From NCBI GenBank assembly GCA_050014595.1, contig JBEKDA010000026.1:28285-92284 (forward strand): DNA of 64,000 nucleotides, written 5' to 3'. Made by a program: the position numbers and the translations under genes. Shown one piece after another: positions 15,590 through 23,621 of this stretch (the stretch's first letter is position 1; every line of letters begins with the position of its first letter). The notes under the pieces are model-generated. The model was not told the DNA's origin. It did not search any database and saw only the letters and a list, made by a program, of their open reading frames with translations. Source of the stretch: PALSA-129 sp050014595. GTDB lineage: Bacteria > Acidobacteriota > Terriglobia > Bryobacterales > Bryobacteraceae.

Positions 15590-17407
15590 TCATTCGGGCT
15601 GCCGCGCCTCCGCGGCAAGGAAGTGATAATAGTCGCGCAAAACGTAAAACGCAGCCTTGCGCTCTCCGCGGTCGGAGTAGAGCCCTTTGCGATTGAAGAA
15701 GTCCTGAATCCCGGCCAGCGGGCGGCGCGGCGACCGGAAATCCATCAACACCCACGCTATCGTCCCGCTCAGGAACGGGATACGCTGGAACATCGCAACC
15801 TGCCGCCGGTAAACGTCCGCCTGGAACTCTTCGGTCCACACGGTCCCACCGTCGCCGTGGCGGCCGGCCTGCGCGTCGGCGCCGAACTCGCTAATCAGGA
15901 ACGGCTTTTCGAAAGCGGTTTTCCACGCGGTGCGATCGATGTTCTCGGGCGGGCCGTCATACCACCCGATGTACTCGTTGCAGGAAACCACGTCCAGGTA
16001 CTGGCCCAACGGGTCGTCCACCATGATCGTATCGGGATCGATACGGTGCGTCTCCAGCGCCGCGGTCACCAGGCGTGTCTGGTCGAGCTCGTGCGCCGCC
16101 GCGGCCAGCGCGGCAAGAAATCGCAATCGAGGCTCGCTTTGTGGCGTCTCGTTGCCCACCGACCAAAAAATCACCGAGCTTCTGTTCCTATCGCGCGCGA
16201 TCATTTCCGCGAGCTGCTGCCTGGCATTTCGTAACGTCTCCGGGCTCTCCCACGCGATGGTCCAGTACACCGGTATTTCCGACCAGACCAGCAGCCCCAT
16301 TTGGTCCGCCAGGCGGGTCATCGCTTCATCGTGGGGAAAGTGCGGCAAGCGGACGAAATTGCAGCCCAGGTCCTTGGCCCATTGCAGCAGCGTCGTGGCA
16401 TCAGCCTCCGAAAACACCCGTCCGGAATGAATGGGTGCTTCCGCTTGGATCGAAACCCCGCGCAGATGCAAAGGCCGGCCGTTCAGCAGGATGGTTCGGC
16501 CGGACGCCGCAATCGAACGAAAGCCGATGCGCTCGGCGACCCGGTCGGTCTCCGTCTCGATCGCGACCTCATACAGCTTGGGGTTCTCCGGGGACCACAG
16601 CGCCAGACGCGCATCCAGCGTCAGTTGCGCATAGCCGTTCGGATCGGGCACGACGTCTTGCGAGACACCGGCTTCGGGAATTCTCAAGGTCACTCGCTGC
16701 TGTTTCCGCGGCCCGTTCAGGCGGACCCACGCGGCGATCCGGCTTTGCGAGCCCTTCTGCAGTTGCACGGAGTAGTCTTCTACGAAGGTTTCCGGGACGT
16801 CCACCAGCCTGACACCGCGGGTCAGCCCTCCGTAGTTCCACCAATCGGTCATCAAAGTGGGCACGGCCTCCCGTTGCCGCTGGTTATCCACTTTCACGAT
16901 CAGAAAGTTTCCTTTCTCCCGCACGAGGTTCGTGATCTCGAACTGAAACGGCGTGAAGCCACCCACATGTTCGCCAAGCTTCGTCCCGTTCAGAAACACC
17001 ATGGCCCGGTAGTTCGCTGCTCCGAACCACACGAACTGCCGGCGGCCGGGCTTGCGCGTGTAGTCGAAGTCCTTCTTGTACCAGATGCTCCCTTCATAGA
17101 ACAGCATCTCCGGCCTTTGCGTGTTCCAATCGCCTGGCACCATCAGCTCGCCCGCGGCATCGAAGTCATATTCCACGAACTCGCCCGGTGATTTCGGCTT
17201 TTTGTTCGCCCCCATCCCGCCGTCTGCATACGGCCGGTAGCGATAGTCCAGATATCCGGCCTCGTAGGGATCGACAATCGCCCGCCACGGTCCGCACAGA
17301 TCGATGGTCTGCCGGCCCGGAACGTTCTGAATGAGCGAGGGTTGCTCCGCCGCGGAAGAGACGGAGACAAGCCAGCCCACCGCCGCCAGAAGCCCGATGG
17401 TTTTCAT
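15590..17407 (-). CDS. GH2 family glycoside hydrolase (beta-galactosidase/glucuronidase type)
   Basis: A 605-residue secreted protein (signal peptide about 1-19). It has the GH2 order of an N-terminal sugar-binding jelly roll (WYKKDFDYTRKPG, then VFLNGTKLGEHVGGFTPF), an immunoglobulin-like domain, and a TIM barrel with LRGVSIQAEAP, the acid/base WSVGNETP (about 419-426) and the nucleophile ISEFGADA (about 504-511). Length and motifs fit beta-glucuronidase or a small beta-galactosidase; substrate cannot be settled. The GH16 gene follows within 20 bp, so the pair is probably co-expressed. Confidence 0.92.
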   Translation of the reverse strand: MKTIGLLAAVGWLVSVSSAAEQPSLIQNVPGRQTIDLCGPWRAIVDPYEAGYLDYRYRPYADGGMGANKKPKSPGEFVEYDFDAAGELMVPGDWNTQRPEMLFYEGSIWYKKDFDYTRKPGRRQFVWFGAANYRAMVFLNGTKLGEHVGGFTPFQFEITNLVREKGNFLIVKVDNQRQREAVPTLMTDWWNYGGLTRGVRLVDVPETFVEDYSVQLQKGSQSRIAAWVRLNGPRKQQRVTLRIPEAGVSQDVVPDPNGYAQLTLDARLALWSPENPKLYEVAIETETDRVAERIGFRSIAASGRTILLNGRPLHLRGVSIQAEAPIHSGRVFSEADATTLLQWAKDLGCNFVRLPHFPHDEAMTRLADQMGLLVWSEIPVYWTIAWESPETLRNARQQLAEMIARDRNRSSVIFWSVGNETPQSEPRLRFLAALAAAAHELDQTRLVTAALETHRIDPDTIMVDDPLGQYLDVVSCNEYIGWYDGPPENIDRTAWKTAFEKPFLISEFGADAQAGRHGDGGTVWTEEFQADVYRRQVAMFQRIPFLSGTIAWVLMDFRSPRRPLAGIQDFFNRKGLYSDRGERKAAFYVLRDYYHFLAAEARQPE

Positions 17408-17622
17408 CAGCAGTATTCTAAGCTCCGGCCGATCGCCGGAAAAGGGAATTCACAGTAATTCACGTTTAGCGCCCGCCAAGAGTCGATGGCGCTACCCGGA
17501 TTGCCAATCACCACAATTACTTAAAGCGCGGTCTCCATTTGCGACGAACCTTGTAGGTGTCGAGATTCCGAAGGCAATCCATCCCCAGGAAGGTGTAAGA
17601 GCCGGCAGCGGCGCGAGCCACT

Positions 17623-18450
17623 TTATCCGGCCAGCCCCGCCATCACACCCTTCATATAGCCGAACGAATGCAGCATTCCCGGCACGGGATTGTCTTCGTT
17701 GATCTCATACTCCAGATTCACCGAGCCGCGATACCCGACCTTCTGCAACTGCTTGAAAATCTCGACCACTGGCATGACGCCGTCCCCCACGTCGCACTGG
17801 CTCTCCTTGACCTTGCCGTCCTTCAGGTCCTTGAAGTGCATGTCCAGCAGACGCGGTCCGGCGTTCACGATCTCTTGAACCACATCCGCGCCGCCGCGCA
17901 TCGAGTGGCCCACATCCATGCACAACCCCATTCGCGGGTCCATGCCCTTCACCGCCTCCAGCACCACTTTGGGAGTCGGAAAATTCTTGTCCTCCGGACC
18001 ATGCGTGTGAATCGCGATCTGAATGTCGAATTCCTGCGCGAGTTTCTCGATGGCGGGTAGGTTTTCGTGCAGCGGCGCCGTGACCAGCATCGGCATGCCG
18101 CACGCCTTCGCATACACGAAGAACTTCCTTAACTCGGCCGGATCGTTCGACTTCAAATCGGTGTTGCCGCCGCTCACAATCGTCAGCCCGGCCTTGTGGA
18201 ACTCGTCTAGCGCTTTGGCAATCTCGGCCGGCGTCGAAGTATAGGGAAGGTGAAAATCCTTGACGCTGACGTTCGTAACGCCCAGTTGCTTGATCATCCG
18301 GATCGCCAGCCCGCGCTGGAACTCACGCAGGGAGTACGTGGCGACCCCGATACGGAAGCCCAACGGCGCAGCTTCGCTGGCCGCCGACGCCGCTCGCGAC
18401 CTCGCTGCCGCCAGCACTCCGACGCTGGAAATCATTTCTCGACGTGTCAT
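17623..18450 (-). CDS. Tat-exported sugar phosphate isomerase/epimerase-like TIM-barrel protein
   Basis: About 275 residues from the ATG at 18450, chosen because AGGAAGAG sits just before it and because it opens with a twin-arginine signal (MTRREMISSVGVLAAARS). Metal and substrate segments of the xylose-isomerase-like barrel are visible: IAIHTHGPED, MGLCMDVGHSMR, LDMHFKDLKDG and VNLEYEINEDN near the end. Function is probably epimerisation or isomerisation of a sugar derivative. It stands alone and is divergent from the winged-helix regulator gene, whose start lies only about 40 bp away. Confidence 0.87.
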   Translation of the reverse strand: MTRREMISSVGVLAAARSRAASAASEAAPLGFRIGVATYSLREFQRGLAIRMIKQLGVTNVSVKDFHLPYTSTPAEIAKALDEFHKAGLTIVSGGNTDLKSNDPAELRKFFVYAKACGMPMLVTAPLHENLPAIEKLAQEFDIQIAIHTHGPEDKNFPTPKVVLEAVKGMDPRMGLCMDVGHSMRGGADVVQEIVNAGPRLLDMHFKDLKDGKVKESQCDVGDGVMPVVEIFKQLQKVGYRGSVNLEYEINEDNPVPGMLHSFGYMKGVMAGLAG

Positions 18451-18487
18451 ACTTCGCTCTTCCTTTCTAAGGTCACATAGTATTCCC

Positions 18488-19831
18488 ATGCATCCCCCGG
18501 TACAAGCAATTCCTGCGGCGCGGACGGGTGCTATAATCCTGTCGTCTAACAGGGTGGCTTTGGTGAATCAGGCAGCGGGCAATGGAACGGTCGCGCCGGT
18601 TGGGTCGCACGAACTTTTACAGAGGGCGGCGGCCAGCCCGCAATTCCAAAAATCAAAGCGCCTCCGGGATCTCCTCCTGTATTTGGGGGAACGCGCGCTA
18701 CACGACCCGAATTGCACTCTTCACGAGCAGGAGATCGGAGTGGACGTCCTGGGGCGTCCGCCCGATTATGATACCAGCCACGACACGCTGGTCCGGGTAC
18801 TGGTATCGCAACTTCGCAAGAAGCTCCATGAGCACTTCGCCGGGGAGGGCCGCGACGAGCCCTTAATCATCGAGATCCCCAAGGGAAGCTACGTCCCGGT
18901 GTTCCGGCCGCGGCCGGAGGGTTTTCCGGGGATCGAGGCGGAGCTGCTGAAGCCGGCATTCGCCGCGCGGCCGCTGCTGGCGGGAATGCTGGCCGGAATG
19001 GCCTTGGTCGGACTGGCCTGGGGCACGTACAGCGCCGTGCAAGCGAAGAGACAACCGAGCGCCGGGGGGCGGCCCAATGTGGAAGCGTTCTGGGGGCAAA
19101 TTCTGGGCAACGGGCAAGCCACGGATTTGGTGATGTCAGACGTCAACCTGCTGGAATTTGAGAATCTGATCGGGCACTCGGTACCGCTTCCCGAATACGA
19201 GGGGCACGAATTCGACCAACTGGCGGAACAATACCTTCGCAATCCGGATCAACGGGCGCTGGCGAAGAGGTTTATCAACCGGGCGCCGACTGCTCTTCCC
19301 GACGCTCTGATGGCGCGCGATCTGGGGGTGATTGCAGCGGCCAGGCATGTCCCGCTGAACGTGGTCAGCGCCCGCGATTTATCCTCTTCCGTGGCGGCGT
19401 CGCAGAATATCATCCTGCTGGGAAGCTTCCGCGGGAATCCGTGGGTTGGATTATTCGAGGACCAACTGGCTTTCCAGACGGATTACCAGGAAACCCCCGC
19501 CAGTGTGCGATTCATCAACCGGTCGCCGTTGCCGGGTGAGCAGCCCTGGTACCGGGCGGAATGGCGGCGGAGCGGATATTGCCGCGTGGCGTACCGGCCG
19601 AATCTCAAGCGCACCGGGATCACGATGCTGATTTCGGGGAGCGATGTGATTTCGACCGAAGCCGGGGCGAGGTTCTCTACCTCCGAGGAATGGATGCGGC
19701 AACTGCGGCAGAAACTGGGTTTGAAAGCGGGTGAGCCGTTTCCCTATTTTGAAGTGCTCTTGCACACAAAAATCGTCAACAATACCGTTCCGTCGTTCGA
19801 TCTGGTGGCTTACCGGCCGCACAAGAACTGA
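18488..19831 (+). CDS. membrane-anchored winged-helix (OmpR/ToxR-type) regulator
   Basis: About 447 residues from ATG 18488; a GTG near 18562 is another possible start. Residues about 40-145 hold a winged-helix domain (SPQFQKSKRLRDLLLYL, then DVLGRPPDYD...LVRVLVSQLRKKL and IIEIPKGSYVPVF), a form widespread in Acidobacteria. One hydrophobic segment (about 160-180) follows, then about 260 residues that would be periplasmic and resemble no family I can name. The arrangement suggests ToxR/CadC-like signalling across the membrane. It lies directly before the TonB receptor gene, whose long leader contains a palindrome it might bind. Confidence 0.8.
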   Translation: MHPPVQAIPAARTGAIILSSNRVALVNQAAGNGTVAPVGSHELLQRAAASPQFQKSKRLRDLLLYLGERALHDPNCTLHEQEIGVDVLGRPPDYDTSHDTLVRVLVSQLRKKLHEHFAGEGRDEPLIIEIPKGSYVPVFRPRPEGFPGIEAELLKPAFAARPLLAGMLAGMALVGLAWGTYSAVQAKRQPSAGGRPNVEAFWGQILGNGQATDLVMSDVNLLEFENLIGHSVPLPEYEGHEFDQLAEQYLRNPDQRALAKRFINRAPTALPDALMARDLGVIAAARHVPLNVVSARDLSSSVAASQNIILLGSFRGNPWVGLFEDQLAFQTDYQETPASVRFINRSPLPGEQPWYRAEWRRSGYCRVAYRPNLKRTGITMLISGSDVISTEAGARFSTSEEWMRQLRQKLGLKAGEPFPYFEVLLHTKIVNNTVPSFDLVAYRPHKN

Positions 19832-20183
19832 CGGGCGAGCCGGCCAATTCTCGGCCTCGAAGACCGAATTCTCCCAAATTACGGAGGCGGGTTGCTGTAG
19901 CGCTACAGCTCTTGGAATGTGGAGGTGTGAATGGTTGGGAGACTTGGTTGCTTAACGAGAATTACTGCGAATTTCCTTTTTTGCGTTTACAGACTGCAAT
20001 AACCTTAATCGGATACAGATCAGGCGGCTGGGAAGTCTCACCCGGTCGTAATCGCGCAAAATGCAGAAAACAGGAAGGTTCTGTTGAACGTGCAACTCGG
20101 AGCCGCAGTGAGTGCTTCGGGTGTGTCTGAACGAAGGCTGAACTGGGCCTTGTATCTCATTGTAGAAAAAGGAGTTAATGACC
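19832..20183 (+). promoter_or_regulatory. 352-bp leader before the TonB receptor gene, with a perfect palindrome
   Basis: No coding frame is convincing here. A perfect 14-base palindrome, CTGTAGCGCTACAG, lies at 19895-19908, an expected size for an operator. The region is less GC-rich than its neighbours and ends in a strong Shine-Dalgarno, AAAAAGGAG (20166-20174). It may hold the receptor's promoter and a 5' untranslated region, but I cannot fix -35 and -10 boxes. Confidence 0.45.
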
Positions 20184-23100
20184 ATGTCTCGTCTACGTTT
20201 ACTTGGGATCCTGTCGTTGTTGGTGGCTGCGACGGCCGCAGTGGGTTGGTCGCAGGCGGTGAATGCCACGTTGCTGGGGACTGTGACGGACTCCACCGGC
20301 GCCGTTGTGCCGAACGCTAAACTCGCCATAACGGAAACACAGACCGGTGTCACCCACGCATCGAAGTCGAACGAAAGTGGGAATTGGATTGTTCCCAACC
20401 TCCCGCCCGGCGTTTATGAGGTGGATGTCGAGGCCACGGGATTCAAGAAGGAGATCCGCAAGAACATCGCGTTGCTGGTGGACACCAGCACGCGCGTTGA
20501 CGTCCAGTTGCAGCCCGGCAGCATCAGCGAGAGCGTCGAAGTAACCGGCGCGCCGCCGCTCCTGCAGACCGACAGCGCGTCGACGGGCCAGAAGATCGAA
20601 AGGGAGGTGCTCGCGAACATCCCGCTGGTCAGTTCGAACCGCAATTTCCAGAGCATTTTGAACCTGGCGCCGGGCGTGGCGCCGGTCCAGGAGCAGCACT
20701 CGCAGTTTTTCAACGCGTCGAGCTCGCTGCAAACTGAAGTGAACGGCCAGGCGCGACAGGGCAACAATTTTATGATCGAGGGCACCGACGATAATGAGCG
20801 CACCGGTCTGCTCCAGATCTACGTTCCCCCCATCGAAGCCATCCAGACCGTGGACGTTTCGTTGACCAATCACGACCCCGAGTTGGGGCGCGCCACCGGC
20901 GCCATCGTGAACGTCATAATGAGATCGGGCACCAACCAGATTCACGGCGCGGCCTACGAATTCCTGCAAAACAGCGATTTCAATGCCCGCTCGTTCTTCA
21001 ACCCGACGGTGGGCCACCTGGCGTACAACTACGTGGGCGGCAACCTCGGGGGCCCGATCAAGAAGAACAAGCTGTTCCTCTTCGGCGATTACCTGCGGGT
21101 GATGGACCATGAAGGCAACACCAACCTGGTGACAATTCCCCCCAACCCATGGCGGACCGGCGATTTTAGCGCGGCCTCGACCACCATTTACGATCCGAAC
21201 TCGGGCAACCCGCTGGACGGCACGGGGCGCACGCCATTCGCCGGCAACGTAGTTCCGCCCAGCCGCATCAATACGGTCTCGGCGAAGATTCTGGCTCTGC
21301 TGCCGCCTACCAACCAAAACTTCAATATTGCCAGCCCCACCAACAATTATTATGGGGTGCTGCCGTACACCAAGACCACCGACTCGCTCGACGAGAAGAT
21401 GGATTACAACATCACCGACAAGGACCGCTTGAGCGAACGCTTCAGCTACTCGAAACCGGTGGTCTTTCAGGCTCCTCTATTCGGCATGGCCGGCGGCGAC
21501 GGGCCCGGCGGCGCGTTCATGGGAACCGGCACGCAGACTACCTACAGCACCGGGCTGAACTACGACCGGATTTTCACGCCGACGCTGGTGTCGGAATTGC
21601 GGCTGGGAATCGCGTATTATCACAACCAGGCGGTGCCGTCCGACTACGGCAGCAACGACTCCACGAATCTGGGCATCCCGGGAGTGAACATCAGCCAGTT
21701 CACCAGCGGCATCGTGGGAATTCAGCTCAATGATGGCATTTCGCAGCCGATGATCGGCTACTCGGCCAGCCTGCCGTGGGTCCGTTCGGAAGTCAACGTG
21801 GACATCGTCAACACGTGGACCAAGACCAAGAGCAACCACACTTTCAAATGGGGCTTTGACCTGAAGCGCCTGCGCGACAATTTGCTCCAGGACCAGACCT
21901 ACAGTCCGCGCGGAATTTATTATTTCGGCAATCAGCAGACCGCGTTGTGCACGCCGATCAGCGTCGGGTCCAACGGCTTGGCGAACAGTTGCACCTCTTC
22001 CAAGCTGGGAGTCGCCAACGATGTGGCCAGCCTCCTGCTCGACGTTCCCTATCAGCTTGGGCGCGATATCAACACGTATTTTCCGGCCCTCCGGGCCTGG
22101 GAGTTTTTCGCGTTCGGCGGAGACAAATGGCAGATCTCGCCGAAACTGACGATGGACATCGGAGTTCGCTGGGAATTCTATCCGCCGGCCACCCCGGCGT
22201 TCCCGGGCGGCTTCTCGAACTACGATCCCACCACCAACAACCTGGTGTTGGCGGGCATCGGCAGCAATCCATCGAACCTGGGGATGACGACGCGTTACAA
22301 CTATTTTGCGCCGCGCCTTGGGCTGGCGTACCGGCTGACCGATAAGACCGTCATCCGCGCCGGCTTCGGCACCAGCTACACACCGTTTCCGGACAATACC
22401 TACGCATACAACTATCCCGTGCGTGCTAATAACTTCTACACCAACGTGGGCGACGGATTTGCCACCACGCTGCTTCCGAGCGGCCAGGCGGCGACATTCC
22501 AGCAAGGCTTCCCGCTGCCCGTGCCGGTCACCATTCCCTCCAACGGCATCCTTCCGGCCACCGGTTCGCTGCTCAGCAACAGCTTCGATGTGATCAACCG
22601 GAACTTCAAGAACCCGTACTCGGAGACCTGGAATCTGGCGGTGCAACGGGCGCTGCCGGGCCACTGGACCCTGGACCTGGCCTACGTTGGCCTGCACGGC
22701 GTGGACACAGCCACCTACTGGCAATTGAACGCGGCCACCACCATTGGCTGCGGCACCGCCTGCGAGCCGTTGAACATCCTCTATGGCAAGACTGCGAACG
22801 CGACTCTGCGCTGGCAGGGGTTCTCGTCCACTTATAACGCCTTGCAGGCGAAGATGGACCGGCGCTTCGGCGACCTGATCGTAACCACGGCTTTTGCCTG
22901 GCAGAAAGCCATGGATTTCCAGACGGGCGACGACGGCAACATGCTTTGGCAGATCAATGTGCCGCGCAACTACGCGCGCGCGGATTTCGACCGCACACTG
23001 AATTACACGCAGAGCTTCGTCTACCAGTTGCCCTGGGGCGTGGGCCGGCACTGGCTCAAGAACGGTCCGGCCGCGGTGATCCTGGGTAACTGGCAACTTG

Positions 23101-23558
23101 CCGGCGGTCTATCGCTGTTGACAGGAACTCCTTTCTATATCTCGGCCAGCGGCAGCAGCCTGAATACTCCCCAAGGCGAAACGCAAACCGCCAACCAGGT
23201 TGCGCCGGTGACTTTCCCGAAGGGAATCAACACTGGCAACCTGTGGTTTAGCACGTCCAGCTTCACGCAGCCGACGGGCGTGGTGTTCGGAACGTCGGGG
23301 CGCAACATCATGAGCGGGCCGGGGCTGTTTGCGTTGAATGTTTCGCTGGTCAAGAACTTCAAGATTCGCGAGCGCCTCAACGTGGAGCTGCGCTGCGAGA
23401 CGTTCAACCTCACCAACACCCCGCAGTTCAGCAATCCGCAAGGTTCGCTGACCAGCTCGAGTTTCGGCTACGTGACCGGGACGCTCAGCAGCGGGACGGG
23501 CGTCAACGGCACCGGCGGCGGAAGGGCCGTGCAGTTGGGAGCGAAGGTATCGTTCTGA
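20184..23558 (+). CDS. TonB-dependent outer-membrane receptor, Oar-like
   Basis: A protein of about 1124 residues. I chose the ATG at 20184 because it stands nine bases after AAGGAG; the ATG at 20178 is only three bases away. After the signal peptide, residues about 25-110 form a carboxypeptidase-regulatory-like beta sandwich (TDSTGAVVPNAKLAITET, NLPPGVYEV). A plug-like domain follows (SVEVTGAPPLLQ, IEGTDDNE), then a large beta-barrel ending in a C-terminal aromatic strand (LGAKVSF). This is the Oar/CarboxypepD_reg-TonB type common in Acidobacteria and Myxococcus, thought to import large oligosaccharides or other big ligands. It follows the membrane regulator and is surrounded by glycosidase genes, so a glycan ligand is plausible. 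Confidence 0.92.
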   Translation: MSRLRLLGILSLLVAATAAVGWSQAVNATLLGTVTDSTGAVVPNAKLAITETQTGVTHASKSNESGNWIVPNLPPGVYEVDVEATGFKKEIRKNIALLVDTSTRVDVQLQPGSISESVEVTGAPPLLQTDSASTGQKIEREVLANIPLVSSNRNFQSILNLAPGVAPVQEQHSQFFNASSSLQTEVNGQARQGNNFMIEGTDDNERTGLLQIYVPPIEAIQTVDVSLTNHDPELGRATGAIVNVIMRSGTNQIHGAAYEFLQNSDFNARSFFNPTVGHLAYNYVGGNLGGPIKKNKLFLFGDYLRVMDHEGNTNLVTIPPNPWRTGDFSAASTTIYDPNSGNPLDGTGRTPFAGNVVPPSRINTVSAKILALLPPTNQNFNIASPTNNYYGVLPYTKTTDSLDEKMDYNITDKDRLSERFSYSKPVVFQAPLFGMAGGDGPGGAFMGTGTQTTYSTGLNYDRIFTPTLVSELRLGIAYYHNQAVPSDYGSNDSTNLGIPGVNISQFTSGIVGIQLNDGISQPMIGYSASLPWVRSEVNVDIVNTWTKTKSNHTFKWGFDLKRLRDNLLQDQTYSPRGIYYFGNQQTALCTPISVGSNGLANSCTSSKLGVANDVASLLLDVPYQLGRDINTYFPALRAWEFFAFGGDKWQISPKLTMDIGVRWEFYPPATPAFPGGFSNYDPTTNNLVLAGIGSNPSNLGMTTRYNYFAPRLGLAYRLTDKTVIRAGFGTSYTPFPDNTYAYNYPVRANNFYTNVGDGFATTLLPSGQAATFQQGFPLPVPVTIPSNGILPATGSLLSNSFDVINRNFKNPYSETWNLAVQRALPGHWTLDLAYVGLHGVDTATYWQLNAATTIGCGTACEPLNILYGKTANATLRWQGFSSTYNALQAKMDRRFGDLIVTTAFAWQKAMDFQTGDDGNMLWQINVPRNYARADFDRTLNYTQSFVYQLPWGVGRHWLKNGPAAVILGNWQLAGGLSLLTGTPFYISASGSSLNTPQGETQTANQVAPVTFPKGINTGNLWFSTSSFTQPTGVVFGTSGRNIMSGPGLFALNVSLVKNFKIRERLNVELRCETFNLTNTPQFSNPQGSLTSSSFGYVTGTLSSGTGVNGTGGGRAVQLGAKVSF

Positions 23559-23586
23559 TTCAGCGTTCGCTGAGACCCAGATCGAC

Positions 23587-23621
23587 GGGGCCGGGTGTAA
23601 CTTACCCGGCCCCTATTTTTT
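23587..23621 (+). terminator. strong rho-independent terminator
   Basis: A perfect 10-bp stem (GGGGCCGGGT at 23587-23596 with ACCCGGCCCC at 23604-23613), seven-base loop, then TATTTTTTTT. It ends the TonB receptor gene; the convergent TPR gene's stop codon lies in its T-run. Confidence 0.92.

Noticed and set aside
20199..23096. Long minus-strand frames opposite the TonB receptor gene (20199-21317, 21477-23096)
   Set aside because: They are antisense shadows of a clear receptor gene; their translations are rich in Arg, Val and Gly with no domain.
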